DNA from: Pseudomonas deceptionensis
Lineage (GTDB): Bacteria > Pseudomonadota > Gammaproteobacteria > Pseudomonadales > Pseudomonadaceae
Length of the DNA: 64,000 nt
Reading direction: 5' to 3'
Assembly (NCBI RefSeq): GCF_900106095.1
Contig: NZ_FNUD01000002.1
Coordinates: forward strand, 2,191,501 to 2,255,500
The notes under the pieces are model-generated. The model did not search any database. It saw only the letters and a list, made by a program, of their open reading frames with translations, and was not told the origin of the DNA. Positions 52,959 through 61,052 of this stretch are shown here, one piece after another. Numbering within the stretch: position 1 is the stretch's first letter; each line of letters begins with the position of its first letter. The position numbers and the translations under genes are program-made.

Positions 52959-53034
52959 GTCCCCTTCGTCTAGTGGCCTAGGACACCGCCCTTTCACGGC
53001 GGTAACAGGGGTTCGAGTCCCCTAGGGGACGCCA
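52959..53034 (+). tRNA. tRNA-Glu (anticodon TTC), copy 2
   Basis: Identical to copy 1, repeating at 255 bases. The preceding spacer has a 9-base perfect hairpin GAAATGTAC/GTACATTTC (52932-52951). Confidence 0.98.
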
Positions 53035-53039
53035 TTATT

Positions 53040-53115
<76 letters not shown>

Positions 53116-53217
53116 TTTTTAAGCAGCTTCGCTCTCGGGCGGTGCTGAGTGAAAGCCAGGACAACAACTTCGGTTATTGGTCTGGCACTGAAATGTACAG
53201 TGTACGTTTCGGGCAAC

Positions 53218-53293
53218 GTCCCCTTCGTCTAGTGGCCTAGGACACCGCCCTTTCACGGCGGTAACAGGGGTTCGAGTCCCCTAGGGGACGCCA
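53218..53293 (+). tRNA. tRNA-Glu (anticodon TTC), copy 3
   Basis: Identical to copies 1 and 2, repeating at 259 bases. The spacer hairpin before it (53190-53210) differs from that of copy 2 by a substitution and a one-base longer loop. Confidence 0.98.
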
Positions 53294-53298
53294 TTATT

Positions 53299-53374
<76 letters not shown>

Positions 53375-53417
53375 AATTTTGTTTTTTGGAGCTACGCAGT
53401 TTCAAAAAACACACAAG

Positions 53418-53441
53418 AAGCAGCCTTAGGGCTGCTTTTTG
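53418..53441 (+). terminator. Terminator of the Glu/Gly tRNA array
   Basis: AAGCAGCC, loop TTAG and GGCTGCTT, then a T-run. Confidence 0.92.
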
Positions 53442-53556
53442 CGTTTGCGCGTTTTATTTCCCCGGCGCAACGCGCTCTAAGCTAATAACCAAATAATCTG
53501 CAAGAAAAGTGCGACTGGCGCCACACAAGGATTCAAACCTGTTTTGAGTTCTTTAG

Positions 53557-54498
53557 ATGTCGCATTACTTCGATAGCGCCCAGCGGCGTGATATCCGGGC
53601 TTTGTCCCGCACCTTCATCGGCCGCACCCAGTGGCCTACCTGGCTGTTGCTGATAGCGGTTCCCGCTGCCTGGTTTGCCTTGCTGCTGGGTAGTCCGGTG
53701 ATAGGGGCTGGGTGGACCATTATTTTGCTGATTCCCGTCGTGGTGCTGTGGATGTCAGTGCAGCACGAGTTGTTGCACGGGCATCCCACGCGTTCTGTTT
53801 GGTTCAACAAACTGCTGGGTTATGCCCCCTTCGCCGTCTGGTACCCGTACACCCTGTACCGCGACAGCCATTTGCATCACCACCGTGACCATGATCTGAC
53901 CCTGCCTGGCGTTGACCCCGAAAGCCGATACCTGAGCCAGGCTCATTGGCAGGGCAGCTCCAGGCTGCTGTGGGGGTTGCTCTGGCTGAATAAAACGGTG
54001 CTGGGCCGAGTGCTGCTGGGGCCGCCATTGGCATTGTTCGGGCTGGCCACTGAAGAGTGGCAGCGATTGCGCCGGGGTGACCGTCAGGCCTGGCTGATGT
54101 GGCTGACCCACGGCAGTTTGACGCTGTTGATGTTCGGCTTTATTGCCCTCTACAGTGAGATATCGGTCTGGCAATACGTGTTTCTGGTCACCGTGCCGGT
54201 TTTATCGGTGGGAATGGTCCGTTCTTTTTATGAGCATCGCCCCGCCGAGCGTCCCGAGCAGCGCACGGTGCTTAACGAAGCCGGCTGGCCCTGGACCTGG
54301 CTGTTCCTGAACCTGAATTTGCACTTGGTGCACCACGATCTGCCGGGTTTGCCGTGGTTCCATCTGCCCAGGGTGTATCAGGCGCGGCGTGAGCAGTGGC
54401 AACAGCGCAGTGGTGGTTTTCTGGTGCAAGGCTACGGCGAGTTGATGCGCCGTCACGCGGTGCAGGCGATTGATAGCCCGCAGCATCCGTTCAGTTAA
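53557..54498 (+). CDS. Membrane fatty acid desaturase
   Basis: A 313-residue di-iron membrane desaturase/hydroxylase. The three histidine boxes are HELLHGH (H70-H76), HLHHH (H105-H109) and HLVHH near residue 260, set among hydrophobic segments. It introduces a double bond or hydroxyl group into an acyl chain or related lipid; the exact substrate is unknown. It is followed 19 bases later by the PhnD-like gene, so the two may share a transcript. Confidence 0.88.
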   Translation: MSHYFDSAQRRDIRALSRTFIGRTQWPTWLLLIAVPAAWFALLLGSPVIGAGWTIILLIPVVVLWMSVQHELLHGHPTRSVWFNKLLGYAPFAVWYPYTLYRDSHLHHHRDHDLTLPGVDPESRYLSQAHWQGSSRLLWGLLWLNKTVLGRVLLGPPLALFGLATEEWQRLRRGDRQAWLMWLTHGSLTLLMFGFIALYSEISVWQYVFLVTVPVLSVGMVRSFYEHRPAERPEQRTVLNEAGWPWTWLFLNLNLHLVHHDLPGLPWFHLPRVYQARREQWQQRSGGFLVQGYGELMRRHAVQAIDSPQHPFS

Positions 54499-54517
54499 AT
54501 TCTCGAGGAGTTTTTGC

Positions 54518-55309
54518 ATGTCAGGCCGTTATGCCGAACTGACGATGTACGTTGCACCCCGGCAAGTCAGCGTGGCCAGTGAGCAGTGGCTGACGCGAGT
54601 CCTTGAGCTGTTGCAGGTCAACCGCCGCGATGCCCGTGGGCTTGGTTTGCTGGAGTTGTTCCGGGCGCCGGAGCTGTTGTTGGCCCAGACCTGCGGTTAT
54701 CCGCTGTTGACCCAGCTGCGCGGGCAGGTGCAACTGATTGGCCGCCCGCGCTATGAATGGCCTGACAGCAGTGGCGGAACGCATTGCAGCGTGATCGTCA
54801 GCCGCGCTGGCGATTCGCGTCGTGATCTGGCGGACTTCAAAGGCAGTCGCGGGGTGATCAATGATCTGAACTCCAACAGTGGCATGAACCTGTTTCGGCA
54901 TCGGCTGGCGCCCTTGCAGCAGGGAGGGCAGTTTTTTGCATCGGTGGCCATCAGCGGCGCGCATCAACAAAGCCTGCGCCGGGTGCGAGAGGGCTGGGCC
55001 GACCTTGCATCCATCGACAGCGTGACGTTTGCCTATCTGGCGCATTACGCGCCCGCAGAGGTGGCCGGGATACGCATAGTGGCGCGTACTGCCAGCAGTC
55101 CGACCTTGCCTTACATCACAGCGCTCAGTACGGGGCGCGAGGGCGCAGAGCGCATTCGCGAGGCGATGAATACGGCGTTGCAGCAATTGCCACAGGTGGC
55201 TGCAACCCTGGGCGTGCAGGAAGTCTTGCCTGCCAGCGAAGCGGATTATCAGAAGGTGCTCGATTATCGGCAGGAAGCAATTGAATACGGATTTGCGGAG
55301 CTGGCTTAG
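54518..55309 (+). CDS. PhnD-like substrate-binding domain protein lacking a signal peptide
   Basis: A 263-residue protein of the phosphate/phosphite/phosphonate-binding (PhnD-like) periplasmic-protein fold: TCGYPLLTQLRGQVQLIGRP, DLADFKGSRGVINDLNSNSG, and GWADLASIDSVTFAYL. It begins MSGRYAELTMYVAP with no signal sequence, so it should be cytoplasmic unless exported another way. GAGGAG lies before the ATG. No phosphonate transporter genes are nearby; it may be a cytoplasmic ligand sensor. Confidence 0.82.
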   Translation: MSGRYAELTMYVAPRQVSVASEQWLTRVLELLQVNRRDARGLGLLELFRAPELLLAQTCGYPLLTQLRGQVQLIGRPRYEWPDSSGGTHCSVIVSRAGDSRRDLADFKGSRGVINDLNSNSGMNLFRHRLAPLQQGGQFFASVAISGAHQQSLRRVREGWADLASIDSVTFAYLAHYAPAEVAGIRIVARTASSPTLPYITALSTGREGAERIREAMNTALQQLPQVAATLGVQEVLPASEADYQKVLDYRQEAIEYGFAELA

Positions 55310-55440
55310 CGGAGTTGTCTTTAATATCTAAAACGAATAAACAAATGTTTTTTTAGTATTTAAATTGAATATAGGCATTTGATAGGATCGCCGCACCGGA
55401 TCACCGGACATACCGTTTTTATGACTCTATTGGAGCCTTT
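55310..55440. other. AT-rich leader of the sigma factor/ABC operon
   Basis: AT-rich up to about 55380, then CACCGGATCACCGG (a short direct repeat of CACCGG) and TTGGAG as ribosome-binding site. No clear Fur box or terminator is visible. The probable promoter of the operon that starts at 55441 lies here. Confidence 0.4.
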
Positions 55441-55968
55441 ATGTCCGGCACCGACATCGCTCACCGCGACCATGTGAGCTTGCTTTTCCGCACCCACTAT
55501 CTGTGGCTGCATGCGAGCTTATGCCGCTACCCCGATTCCAGCAGCTACGCTGAAGACATCGCGGCCGATACGTTTGCCCAACTGTTAAGTGCTCCACAAG
55601 AGATCGCCATCCGTGAACCGCGTGCGCTGTTGACGACCATCGCCCGTCGTTTGATCTATCAACTGTGGCGTCGCCGGGATGTGGAGCGAGCTTATCTGAT
55701 GACCTTGCAGCAACACGAACCCATGCTCTCGCCATCCCCTGAGGCGCTGGCTCAACATCATCAAGCCTTGCAGATGATTGACGCACAACTCGATGGTTTG
55801 CCCGAAAAGGTCAAGGCGACCTTTGTGCTCTCGCGGGTCCATGGTCTGACCTATCCCGAGATCGCACGGCAATTGGGTATTTCCCGGCGCTCCGTCAGCG
55901 ACTATATGACCCGCGCGCTCAGTCGCTGCCTGACAACCCACACCTCCATAACAAGAGAATCAGTATGA
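55441..55968 (+). CDS. Orphan FecI-like ECF sigma factor
   Basis: A 175-residue ECF sigma factor close in style to FecI proteins. Region 2 reads LLFRTHYLWLHASLCRYPDS and AEDIAADTFAQLLSAPQE; region 4 has LPEKVKATFVLSRVHGLTYP and EIARQLGISRRSVSDYMTRA. There is no FecR or TonB receptor gene beside it. Its stop overlaps the start of a glycine-betaine-type binding protein by four bases (ATGA), so it is translationally coupled to an ABC transporter operon, an unusual setting for this sigma class. Confidence 0.92.
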   Translation: MSGTDIAHRDHVSLLFRTHYLWLHASLCRYPDSSSYAEDIAADTFAQLLSAPQEIAIREPRALLTTIARRLIYQLWRRRDVERAYLMTLQQHEPMLSPSPEALAQHHQALQMIDAQLDGLPEKVKATFVLSRVHGLTYPEIARQLGISRRSVSDYMTRALSRCLTTHTSITRESV

Positions 55969-56987
55969 CTAACCTTAAGAAATGGCTTGGTGGTTCGCTG
56001 TTGGCATGTGCACTTTTCACCCAGCCGGTGCTGGCAGACACTCCGGCCACCCCTGTTCACTTCGGCGATATCACCTGGGAGAGCGGCAGCCTGATCACTG
56101 AAGTGCTGCGCCTGATCACCGAAAAAGGCTACGGTGTTGCGACCGACACTTTGCCCGGCAGCACGGTCAGCCTTGAGACTGCGTTGTCCAAAAATGATAT
56201 CCAAGTAATTGGCGAAGAGTGGGCAGGGCGCAGCCCCGTGTGGATAAAAGCCGAAGCCGAAGGCAAGGTGTTTGGCCTGGGCGATATCGTCAAGAACGCC
56301 AGTGAAGGCTGGTGGGTGCCCGAGTACGTGATCAAGGGCGATGCGGCCAAGGGCATCGAGCCTCTGGCGCCGGACTTGAAAACAGTCGACGACCTCAAGC
56401 GATACAAAGACGTGTTCCGTGACCAGGAAGACCCTACGCGCGGGCGCTTCCTCAATAGCCCGACGGGCTGGACCTCCGAAATCGTCAACAGTCAAAAGCT
56501 CAAGGCCTATGGCCTGGACAAAGACTTCGTGAACTTCCGCACCGGCTCGGGTGCGGCACTGGATGCCGAGGTCAGCTCCTCGATCCGCCGCGCCAAGCCG
56601 GTGTTGTTCTACTACTGGTCTCCGACCCCGCTGATTGGCCGCTACAAGCTGATCAAACTCGAAGAACCGGCCTTTGATGCCGAAGCCTGGAAAACTCTGG
56701 CCGACGTCAATAACCCCAACCCCAAGGGCACGCGTTCGTTGCCGGCCAAACTGGCGATCGGGGTTTCGGCGCCGTTCAAAGCGCAATACCCGCAGTTGGT
56801 CGAGTTCTATGAGAAGGTCGATTTCCCTATCGATCTGCTGAACACGACCCTGGCCCAGATGAGCGAAAAACGCACCGAACCGCGTAAGGCCGCTGAAGCC
56901 TTTTTACGTGATCAGCCGCAAATCTGGCAGGCGTGGGTCACCCATGACGCGGCTCAGAAAGTCGATGCAGCGCTCAAATCCAATTAA
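55965..56987 (+). CDS. Glycine betaine/quaternary-amine ABC transporter binding protein
   Basis: A 340-residue OpuAC/ProX-type periplasmic binding protein with a signal peptide ending VLADT near residue 25. It is rich in the tryptophans and tyrosines that form aromatic cages for quaternary amines (GEEWAGRSPVW, EGWWVPEYV, YYWSPT). The likely ligand is glycine betaine, choline, carnitine or a related compound. First transporter gene of the operon, with the permease 21 bases downstream. Confidence 0.9.
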   Translation: MTNLKKWLGGSLLACALFTQPVLADTPATPVHFGDITWESGSLITEVLRLITEKGYGVATDTLPGSTVSLETALSKNDIQVIGEEWAGRSPVWIKAEAEGKVFGLGDIVKNASEGWWVPEYVIKGDAAKGIEPLAPDLKTVDDLKRYKDVFRDQEDPTRGRFLNSPTGWTSEIVNSQKLKAYGLDKDFVNFRTGSGAALDAEVSSSIRRAKPVLFYYWSPTPLIGRYKLIKLEEPAFDAEAWKTLADVNNPNPKGTRSLPAKLAIGVSAPFKAQYPQLVEFYEKVDFPIDLLNTTLAQMSEKRTEPRKAAEAFLRDQPQIWQAWVTHDAAQKVDAALKSN

Positions 56988-57008
56988 CGCACTGAATCTG
57001 AGTACTTC

Positions 57009-57860
57009 ATGTTTCCTGACAATCTGACGTTTTCCATCGCAGGGTGGGTCAATGACGGGGTTGATGCGCTGGTCAGCAATTACGGCGATGTGTTCCGGCA
57101 CATCTCCGACACCTTGCTCTGGGCCATCATTAACCTCGAAAACCTGCTGCGCATCACCCCGTGGTGGCTGATGCTGGCCATTGTCGGTGCTATCGCCTGG
57201 CACGCTACGCGCAAGGTTTTAAGCACCTTGATGATTGTCAGCCTGCTGTTTTTGGTCGGGGCGGTTGGCCTGTGGGACAAGCTGATGCAAACCCTTGCGC
57301 TGATGATGGTAGCCACGGTGATCTCGGTGTTGCTGGGGATTCCGCTGGGGATTCTTGCCGCCCGCAGTAACCGCCTGCGAGCGGTGCTGATGCCGTTGCT
57401 GGACATCATGCAAACCATGCCCAGCTTCGTTTACCTGATTCCGGTGCTGATGCTGTTCGGGCTGGGCAAGGTCCCGGCGATTTTTGCCACGGTGATTTAT
57501 GCCGTACCGCCGCTGATCCGCCTCACCGATCTTGGGTTGCGCCAGGTTGACCGCGAGGTGATGGAAGCGATCAATGCCTTTGGCGCCAACCCCTGGCAGC
57601 AGCTGTTTGGCGTGCAATTGCCGCTGGCTATGCCCAGCATCATGGCCGGGATCAACCAGACCACGATGATGGCGCTGTCGATGGTGGTGATCGCCTCGAT
57701 GATCGGTGCCCGGGGCCTGGGCGAGGATGTGCTGGTGGGGATTCAGACGCTCAACGTCGGCAAAGGGCTGGAAGCAGGGTTGGCCATCGTCATTCTGGCA
57801 GTGGTGATTGACCGTATCACTCAAGCCTATGGCCGCCCTCGGCATGGAGGCCACGAATGA
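57009..57860 (+). CDS. ABC transporter permease, ProW-type
   Basis: A 283-residue inner membrane permease with six to seven membrane segments. It has the typical transport-domain coupling helix (EVMEAINAFGANPWQQLFGVQLPLAMPSIM). It overlaps the ATPase gene by four bases (ATGA). It forms the channel of the quaternary-amine importer. Confidence 0.94.
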   Translation: MFPDNLTFSIAGWVNDGVDALVSNYGDVFRHISDTLLWAIINLENLLRITPWWLMLAIVGAIAWHATRKVLSTLMIVSLLFLVGAVGLWDKLMQTLALMMVATVISVLLGIPLGILAARSNRLRAVLMPLLDIMQTMPSFVYLIPVLMLFGLGKVPAIFATVIYAVPPLIRLTDLGLRQVDREVMEAINAFGANPWQQLFGVQLPLAMPSIMAGINQTTMMALSMVVIASMIGARGLGEDVLVGIQTLNVGKGLEAGLAIVILAVVIDRITQAYGRPRHGGHE

Positions 57861-58687
57861 GTGAAGTGGTGGTCAACAAGATCGACGTGCGCAACGTCTT
57901 CAAGGTGTTCGGCAACCGGGAAAAGGAGGTGATGGCGCTGATTCGCGATGGCAAGAGCAAGGACGAGGTGCTCGCCAAAACCGGTTGTGTGGTGGGGATC
58001 AACGACCTCTCACTCTCGATTCGGGCGGGGGAGGTGTTCGTCATCATGGGGTTGTCGGGTTCGGGAAAGTCGACGCTGGTGCGCCACCTCAACCGTCTGA
58101 TCGACCCTACCAGCGGCCAGATCCTGGTGGACGGTGAAGACATCCTGGATTACGACATGCCTGCGTTGCGCCAGTTCCGGCGCCACAAAATCAGCATGGT
58201 GTTCCAGAATTTCGGCCTGCTGCCCCATCGCAACGTACTGGAAAACGTCGCTTATGGCCTTAAGGTACGGGGCGAGAGCCAGGCGCAGTGCGATGAGCGC
58301 GCCCGGCACTGGGTCACGGTGGTTGGGCTGCAGGGGTACGAGCAGGCGTTTGTCCATCAGCTGTCAGGCGGTATGCGTCAGCGTGTCGGGCTGGCCCGGG
58401 CGTTGGCGACCGACACCGATATCATCCTGATGGACGAGGCCTTCAGCGCCCTCGACCCGTTGATCCGCGCCGAGATGCAGGACCAACTGCTGGAGCTGCA
58501 ACGCACACTGCAAAAGACCATCGTATTTATCACCCATGACCTGGACGAAGCGCTGCGCATTGGCAATCGCATCGCTGTGCTCAGGGACGGGCAGTTGATT
58601 CAAGTCGGCACGCCGCAGGAAATTCTGCTGACGCCTGCCGATGATTACGTGGATCGTTTTGTGCAGCGTCGGCATGCTCGCACTTGA
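57857..58687 (+). CDS. ABC transporter ATP-binding protein, ProV-type without CBS domains
   Basis: A 276-residue ATPase. Walker A is GLSGSGKST (65-73), the signature LSGGMRQR (169-176), Walker B IILMDE (189-194) and the switch histidine ITHD. The N-terminal linker VMALIRDGKSKDEVLAKTG is typical of ProV. The usual C-terminal CBS domains, which sense osmotic conditions in OpuA, are absent (ProV is about 400 residues), favouring uptake of a nutrient over osmoprotection. Confidence 0.94.
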   Translation: MSEVVVNKIDVRNVFKVFGNREKEVMALIRDGKSKDEVLAKTGCVVGINDLSLSIRAGEVFVIMGLSGSGKSTLVRHLNRLIDPTSGQILVDGEDILDYDMPALRQFRRHKISMVFQNFGLLPHRNVLENVAYGLKVRGESQAQCDERARHWVTVVGLQGYEQAFVHQLSGGMRQRVGLARALATDTDIILMDEAFSALDPLIRAEMQDQLLELQRTLQKTIVFITHDLDEALRIGNRIAVLRDGQLIQVGTPQEILLTPADDYVDRFVQRRHART

Positions 58688-58822
58688 GCGGACTCTTTGG
58701 CGTGGCGCCGCTGAAAACGGTCGAACCGTGTTTGTTGAGTGAGCAGCTCTGCATGCCAAGGCGAACATTCCAATGAACTGATCGAGGTATCTCGCGTCAG
58801 GCTGGGCAGGGTGTTGGCTTAA

Positions 58823-59449
58823 TCAGTTCAGATCATAACGGACGGACAACACGCCTTTCTTGAGGGTAACCGAGAGCACGTTGACCGCCACCAACTCGCT
58901 CAGGGAGCGGACATGGGTACCGCCACACGGGTAACCCGGCAAGTCACCAAAGTGGACTGCGCGTTGCTGGCTGTCGACATGCAGGTGTCGCGGCAAATCG
59001 GCGTTGATCCATTGTTCCAGGCGGTGCTGGATCTCATGGGCTTGCAGCGGTTGCGAGTGATCGCCGGGGATAAAGCTGACCCGGCATTCTCCCGGCCAGT
59101 GGTGAGCTTTGGTCGGCACCCAGCCGGCCTGCTCACCCACGACGCCGATCAAGTGTCCGGCGGAGTGCAGGCGGGCATTCAGTTGGCGGCGCGTGGCGTC
59201 CACCTCGGCAAGGGCGTGGCCCGGTTCGATGGCCCGGGTGACGTAGTGCACGATGGTGTCCTGCTCTTGCTGGACCTTGAGCACCTGACTGTCGCCGATC
59301 CAGCCCAGATCGCTGGGCTGCCCGCCACCCTGGGGGTGAAAGGGCGTGGCGTGCAGGATCACCGCAAACCCGTCTTCGTGGGGCGTACAGCGGATAACCT
59401 CGACGTGGGCGGTCAGTGCATCGTCGGTAAAAAACAGGCGTTGGGTCAT
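58823..59449 (-). CDS. AlaX-type alanyl-tRNA editing protein
   Basis: A 208-residue trans-editing protein that removes mischarged serine or glycine from tRNA-Ala. It has the AlaRS-like FHPQGGGQPSDLG motif and the zinc ligands H95 and H99 (HSAGH) and C175 and H179 (CGGTH). Divergent from the LysR gene with 73 bases between them. Confidence 0.93.
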   Translation of the reverse strand: MTQRLFFTDDALTAHVEVIRCTPHEDGFAVILHATPFHPQGGGQPSDLGWIGDSQVLKVQQEQDTIVHYVTRAIEPGHALAEVDATRRQLNARLHSAGHLIGVVGEQAGWVPTKAHHWPGECRVSFIPGDHSQPLQAHEIQHRLEQWINADLPRHLHVDSQQRAVHFGDLPGYPCGGTHVRSLSELVAVNVLSVTLKKGVLSVRYDLN

Positions 59450-59499
59450 GGTGGTGTCCGGGAACGGGTGTGTTTTTTAGTATAGAGATGGCACTGGAG

Positions 59500-59508
59500 T
59501 GTGATAAT
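59500..59508 (+). promoter_or_regulatory. Extended -10 promoter of the LysR gene (weak)
   Basis: TGTGATAAT forms an extended -10 box without a matching -35. The expected start lies about 8 bases before ATG 59523, leaving almost no leader and no Shine-Dalgarno sequence. CCATT/AATGG (59509-59526) flanks the start codon. Confidence 0.35.
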
Positions 59509-59522
59509 CCATTCAAATTTCA

Positions 59523-60476
59523 ATGGACCTGTGCGCTGTGAGCATAAATCTTCCGCAGTCGTTGTTGGCCGAAATGGTGATGTTCGTGAAGGTGGTCGAG
59601 GCCGGAAGCTTTTCCGAAGTCGCGCGCCAGCTCGGTACATCGCCTTCTGCGGTCAGTCGCAGTATTTCCCGTCTGGAAAAAGCCCTGGCGATTCGCCTGC
59701 TGCAACGCACCACGCGCAAATTGCGCCTGAGTGATGGTGGAGAAGAGGTGTTCAAGCGCTGCCGTGAAGTCGCGGGCGCTGCGCAATCGGTGATGGACCT
59801 CAGTGGCCGTTTTACCCAGGACGCCGAGGGTTTGGTCCGGGTCAGCGTGCCCAAGGCGGTGGGGCGCTATGTGATTCACCCGCACATGCCGGAGTTTCTA
59901 AGGCGCTATCCCAACGTGGATGTGCAATTGATCCTGGAAGACCGCCATGTCGACCTGATCGACGACAACGTTGACCTGAGCATTTGCATCACCGATCAGC
60001 CGCCTCCGGGTCTGGTGGGGCGTCAGTTGTTCCCGATCGAGCATTTGTTGTGCGCCACCCCGGCCTATCTGGCCGAGCATGGGGTGCCGGACCGGCCTGA
60101 AGACTTGCGTGATCACAGCTGCATTTACCTGGGAGAAACCCCCGCGGATGCACGCTGGAAATTCAGGCAAGGGGCCAAGTCGGTCACTGTGGGTGTGACC
60201 GGGCGTTACGCGGCCAACCACACGGGTGTCAGGCTGGATGCGGTGTTGCAGCATATCGGGATTGGCAGCTTGCCTTACTTCACGGCGCGTCAGGCGTTGG
60301 AGCAAGGGTTGATTGTGCAGGTACTGGCGCAGTGGAGTTTTATCGCGTCCTACCATGGCGGCGCGTGGCTGCTGCATACACCTTCGCGCTACTTGCCGCC
60401 AAAATTGCGGGTATTTATCGATTTTCTGGTGGAGCGATTGGCTCGGGAGCCGACACTGGCCAGTGGCAGAAGCTGA
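59523..60476 (+). CDS. LysR-family transcriptional regulator
   Basis: A 317-residue LysR regulator. The N-terminal helix-turn-helix is SFSEVARQLGTSPSAVSRSI, with the linker helix following. The effector domain starts near residue 95 (LVRVSVPKAVGRYVIHPHMP). LysR proteins commonly control the divergent gene, here the AlaX editing gene, but the target is not established. GTG 59538 (MSINLPQ) is an alternative start. Confidence 0.92.
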   Translation: MDLCAVSINLPQSLLAEMVMFVKVVEAGSFSEVARQLGTSPSAVSRSISRLEKALAIRLLQRTTRKLRLSDGGEEVFKRCREVAGAAQSVMDLSGRFTQDAEGLVRVSVPKAVGRYVIHPHMPEFLRRYPNVDVQLILEDRHVDLIDDNVDLSICITDQPPPGLVGRQLFPIEHLLCATPAYLAEHGVPDRPEDLRDHSCIYLGETPADARWKFRQGAKSVTVGVTGRYAANHTGVRLDAVLQHIGIGSLPYFTARQALEQGLIVQVLAQWSFIASYHGGAWLLHTPSRYLPPKLRVFIDFLVERLAREPTLASGRS

Positions 60477-60516
60477 CGCTCCCTGGCGTTAGCCGCAAGC
60501 TCGCTCCCCTGCAACC

Positions 60517-60550
60517 AAAAAGGCCCGCCCGGTAAGCCGGGCGGGCCTTT
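60517..60550. terminator. Bidirectional terminator
   Basis: GGCCCGCCCGG, loop TAAG and CCGGGCGGGCC, flanked by A-run and T-run. It lies between the convergent LysR and PA2817-family genes and is stronger on the minus strand, where TTTTTGG follows. Confidence 0.92.
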
Positions 60551-60573
60551 GGAATTGGCGGTCAGGGCGTCAA

Positions 60574-60990
60574 TCAGTGTTGCGGTGTGTCATCCGAGAC
60601 TGGCATCGACATAAACTGCTTTTCCTGATTCCAGTCAAACGGCTCGTCGTTGGCCTCGGCTTCGTGACGGCGTTCCTCAAGGGCCTGATACATATCAAGC
60701 TCTTCATCCGGCATGAAGTTGAAGCAGGCACCGCCGAAGAACCAAAGCAGGTCGCGGGGCACCAGGTGGGCGATTTGCGGGTAGCGCTCAATCACCTGAC
60801 ACATGATGTCCTGCCCCAGGTACTGGCTTTCAATCGGGTCTACCGGCAGAGCGAGCATCATTTCATCGAAGCGCTCCAGAAACAGCGCGTGGCTGTCGTC
60901 AGGAATCTGCTCGGCTTCACCCACAGCAACCAGAATGCTGCGCAGGTGCGAGAGCAGGACGAGATTGTGGTTGAGATCGTTGGTGGCCAT
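60574..60990 (-). CDS. PA2817-family protein, function unknown
   Basis: A 138-residue soluble acidic protein (MATNDLNHNLVLLSHLRSIL...; DLLWFFGGACFNFMPDEELD), matching the PA2817 family found beside fadE in pseudomonads. The conserved position next to the acyl-CoA dehydrogenase suggests a link to fatty acid metabolism. No catalytic motif is visible. Confidence 0.82.
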   Translation of the reverse strand: MATNDLNHNLVLLSHLRSILVAVGEAEQIPDDSHALFLERFDEMMLALPVDPIESQYLGQDIMCQVIERYPQIAHLVPRDLLWFFGGACFNFMPDEELDMYQALEERRHEAEANDEPFDWNQEKQFMSMPVSDDTPQH

Positions 60991-61052
60991 TAGCGTGTCC
61001 TCTAGAACAAAACGGGCGCGGGAGTATAAAGCCCCCAGCGCCCGCTGTCCTG

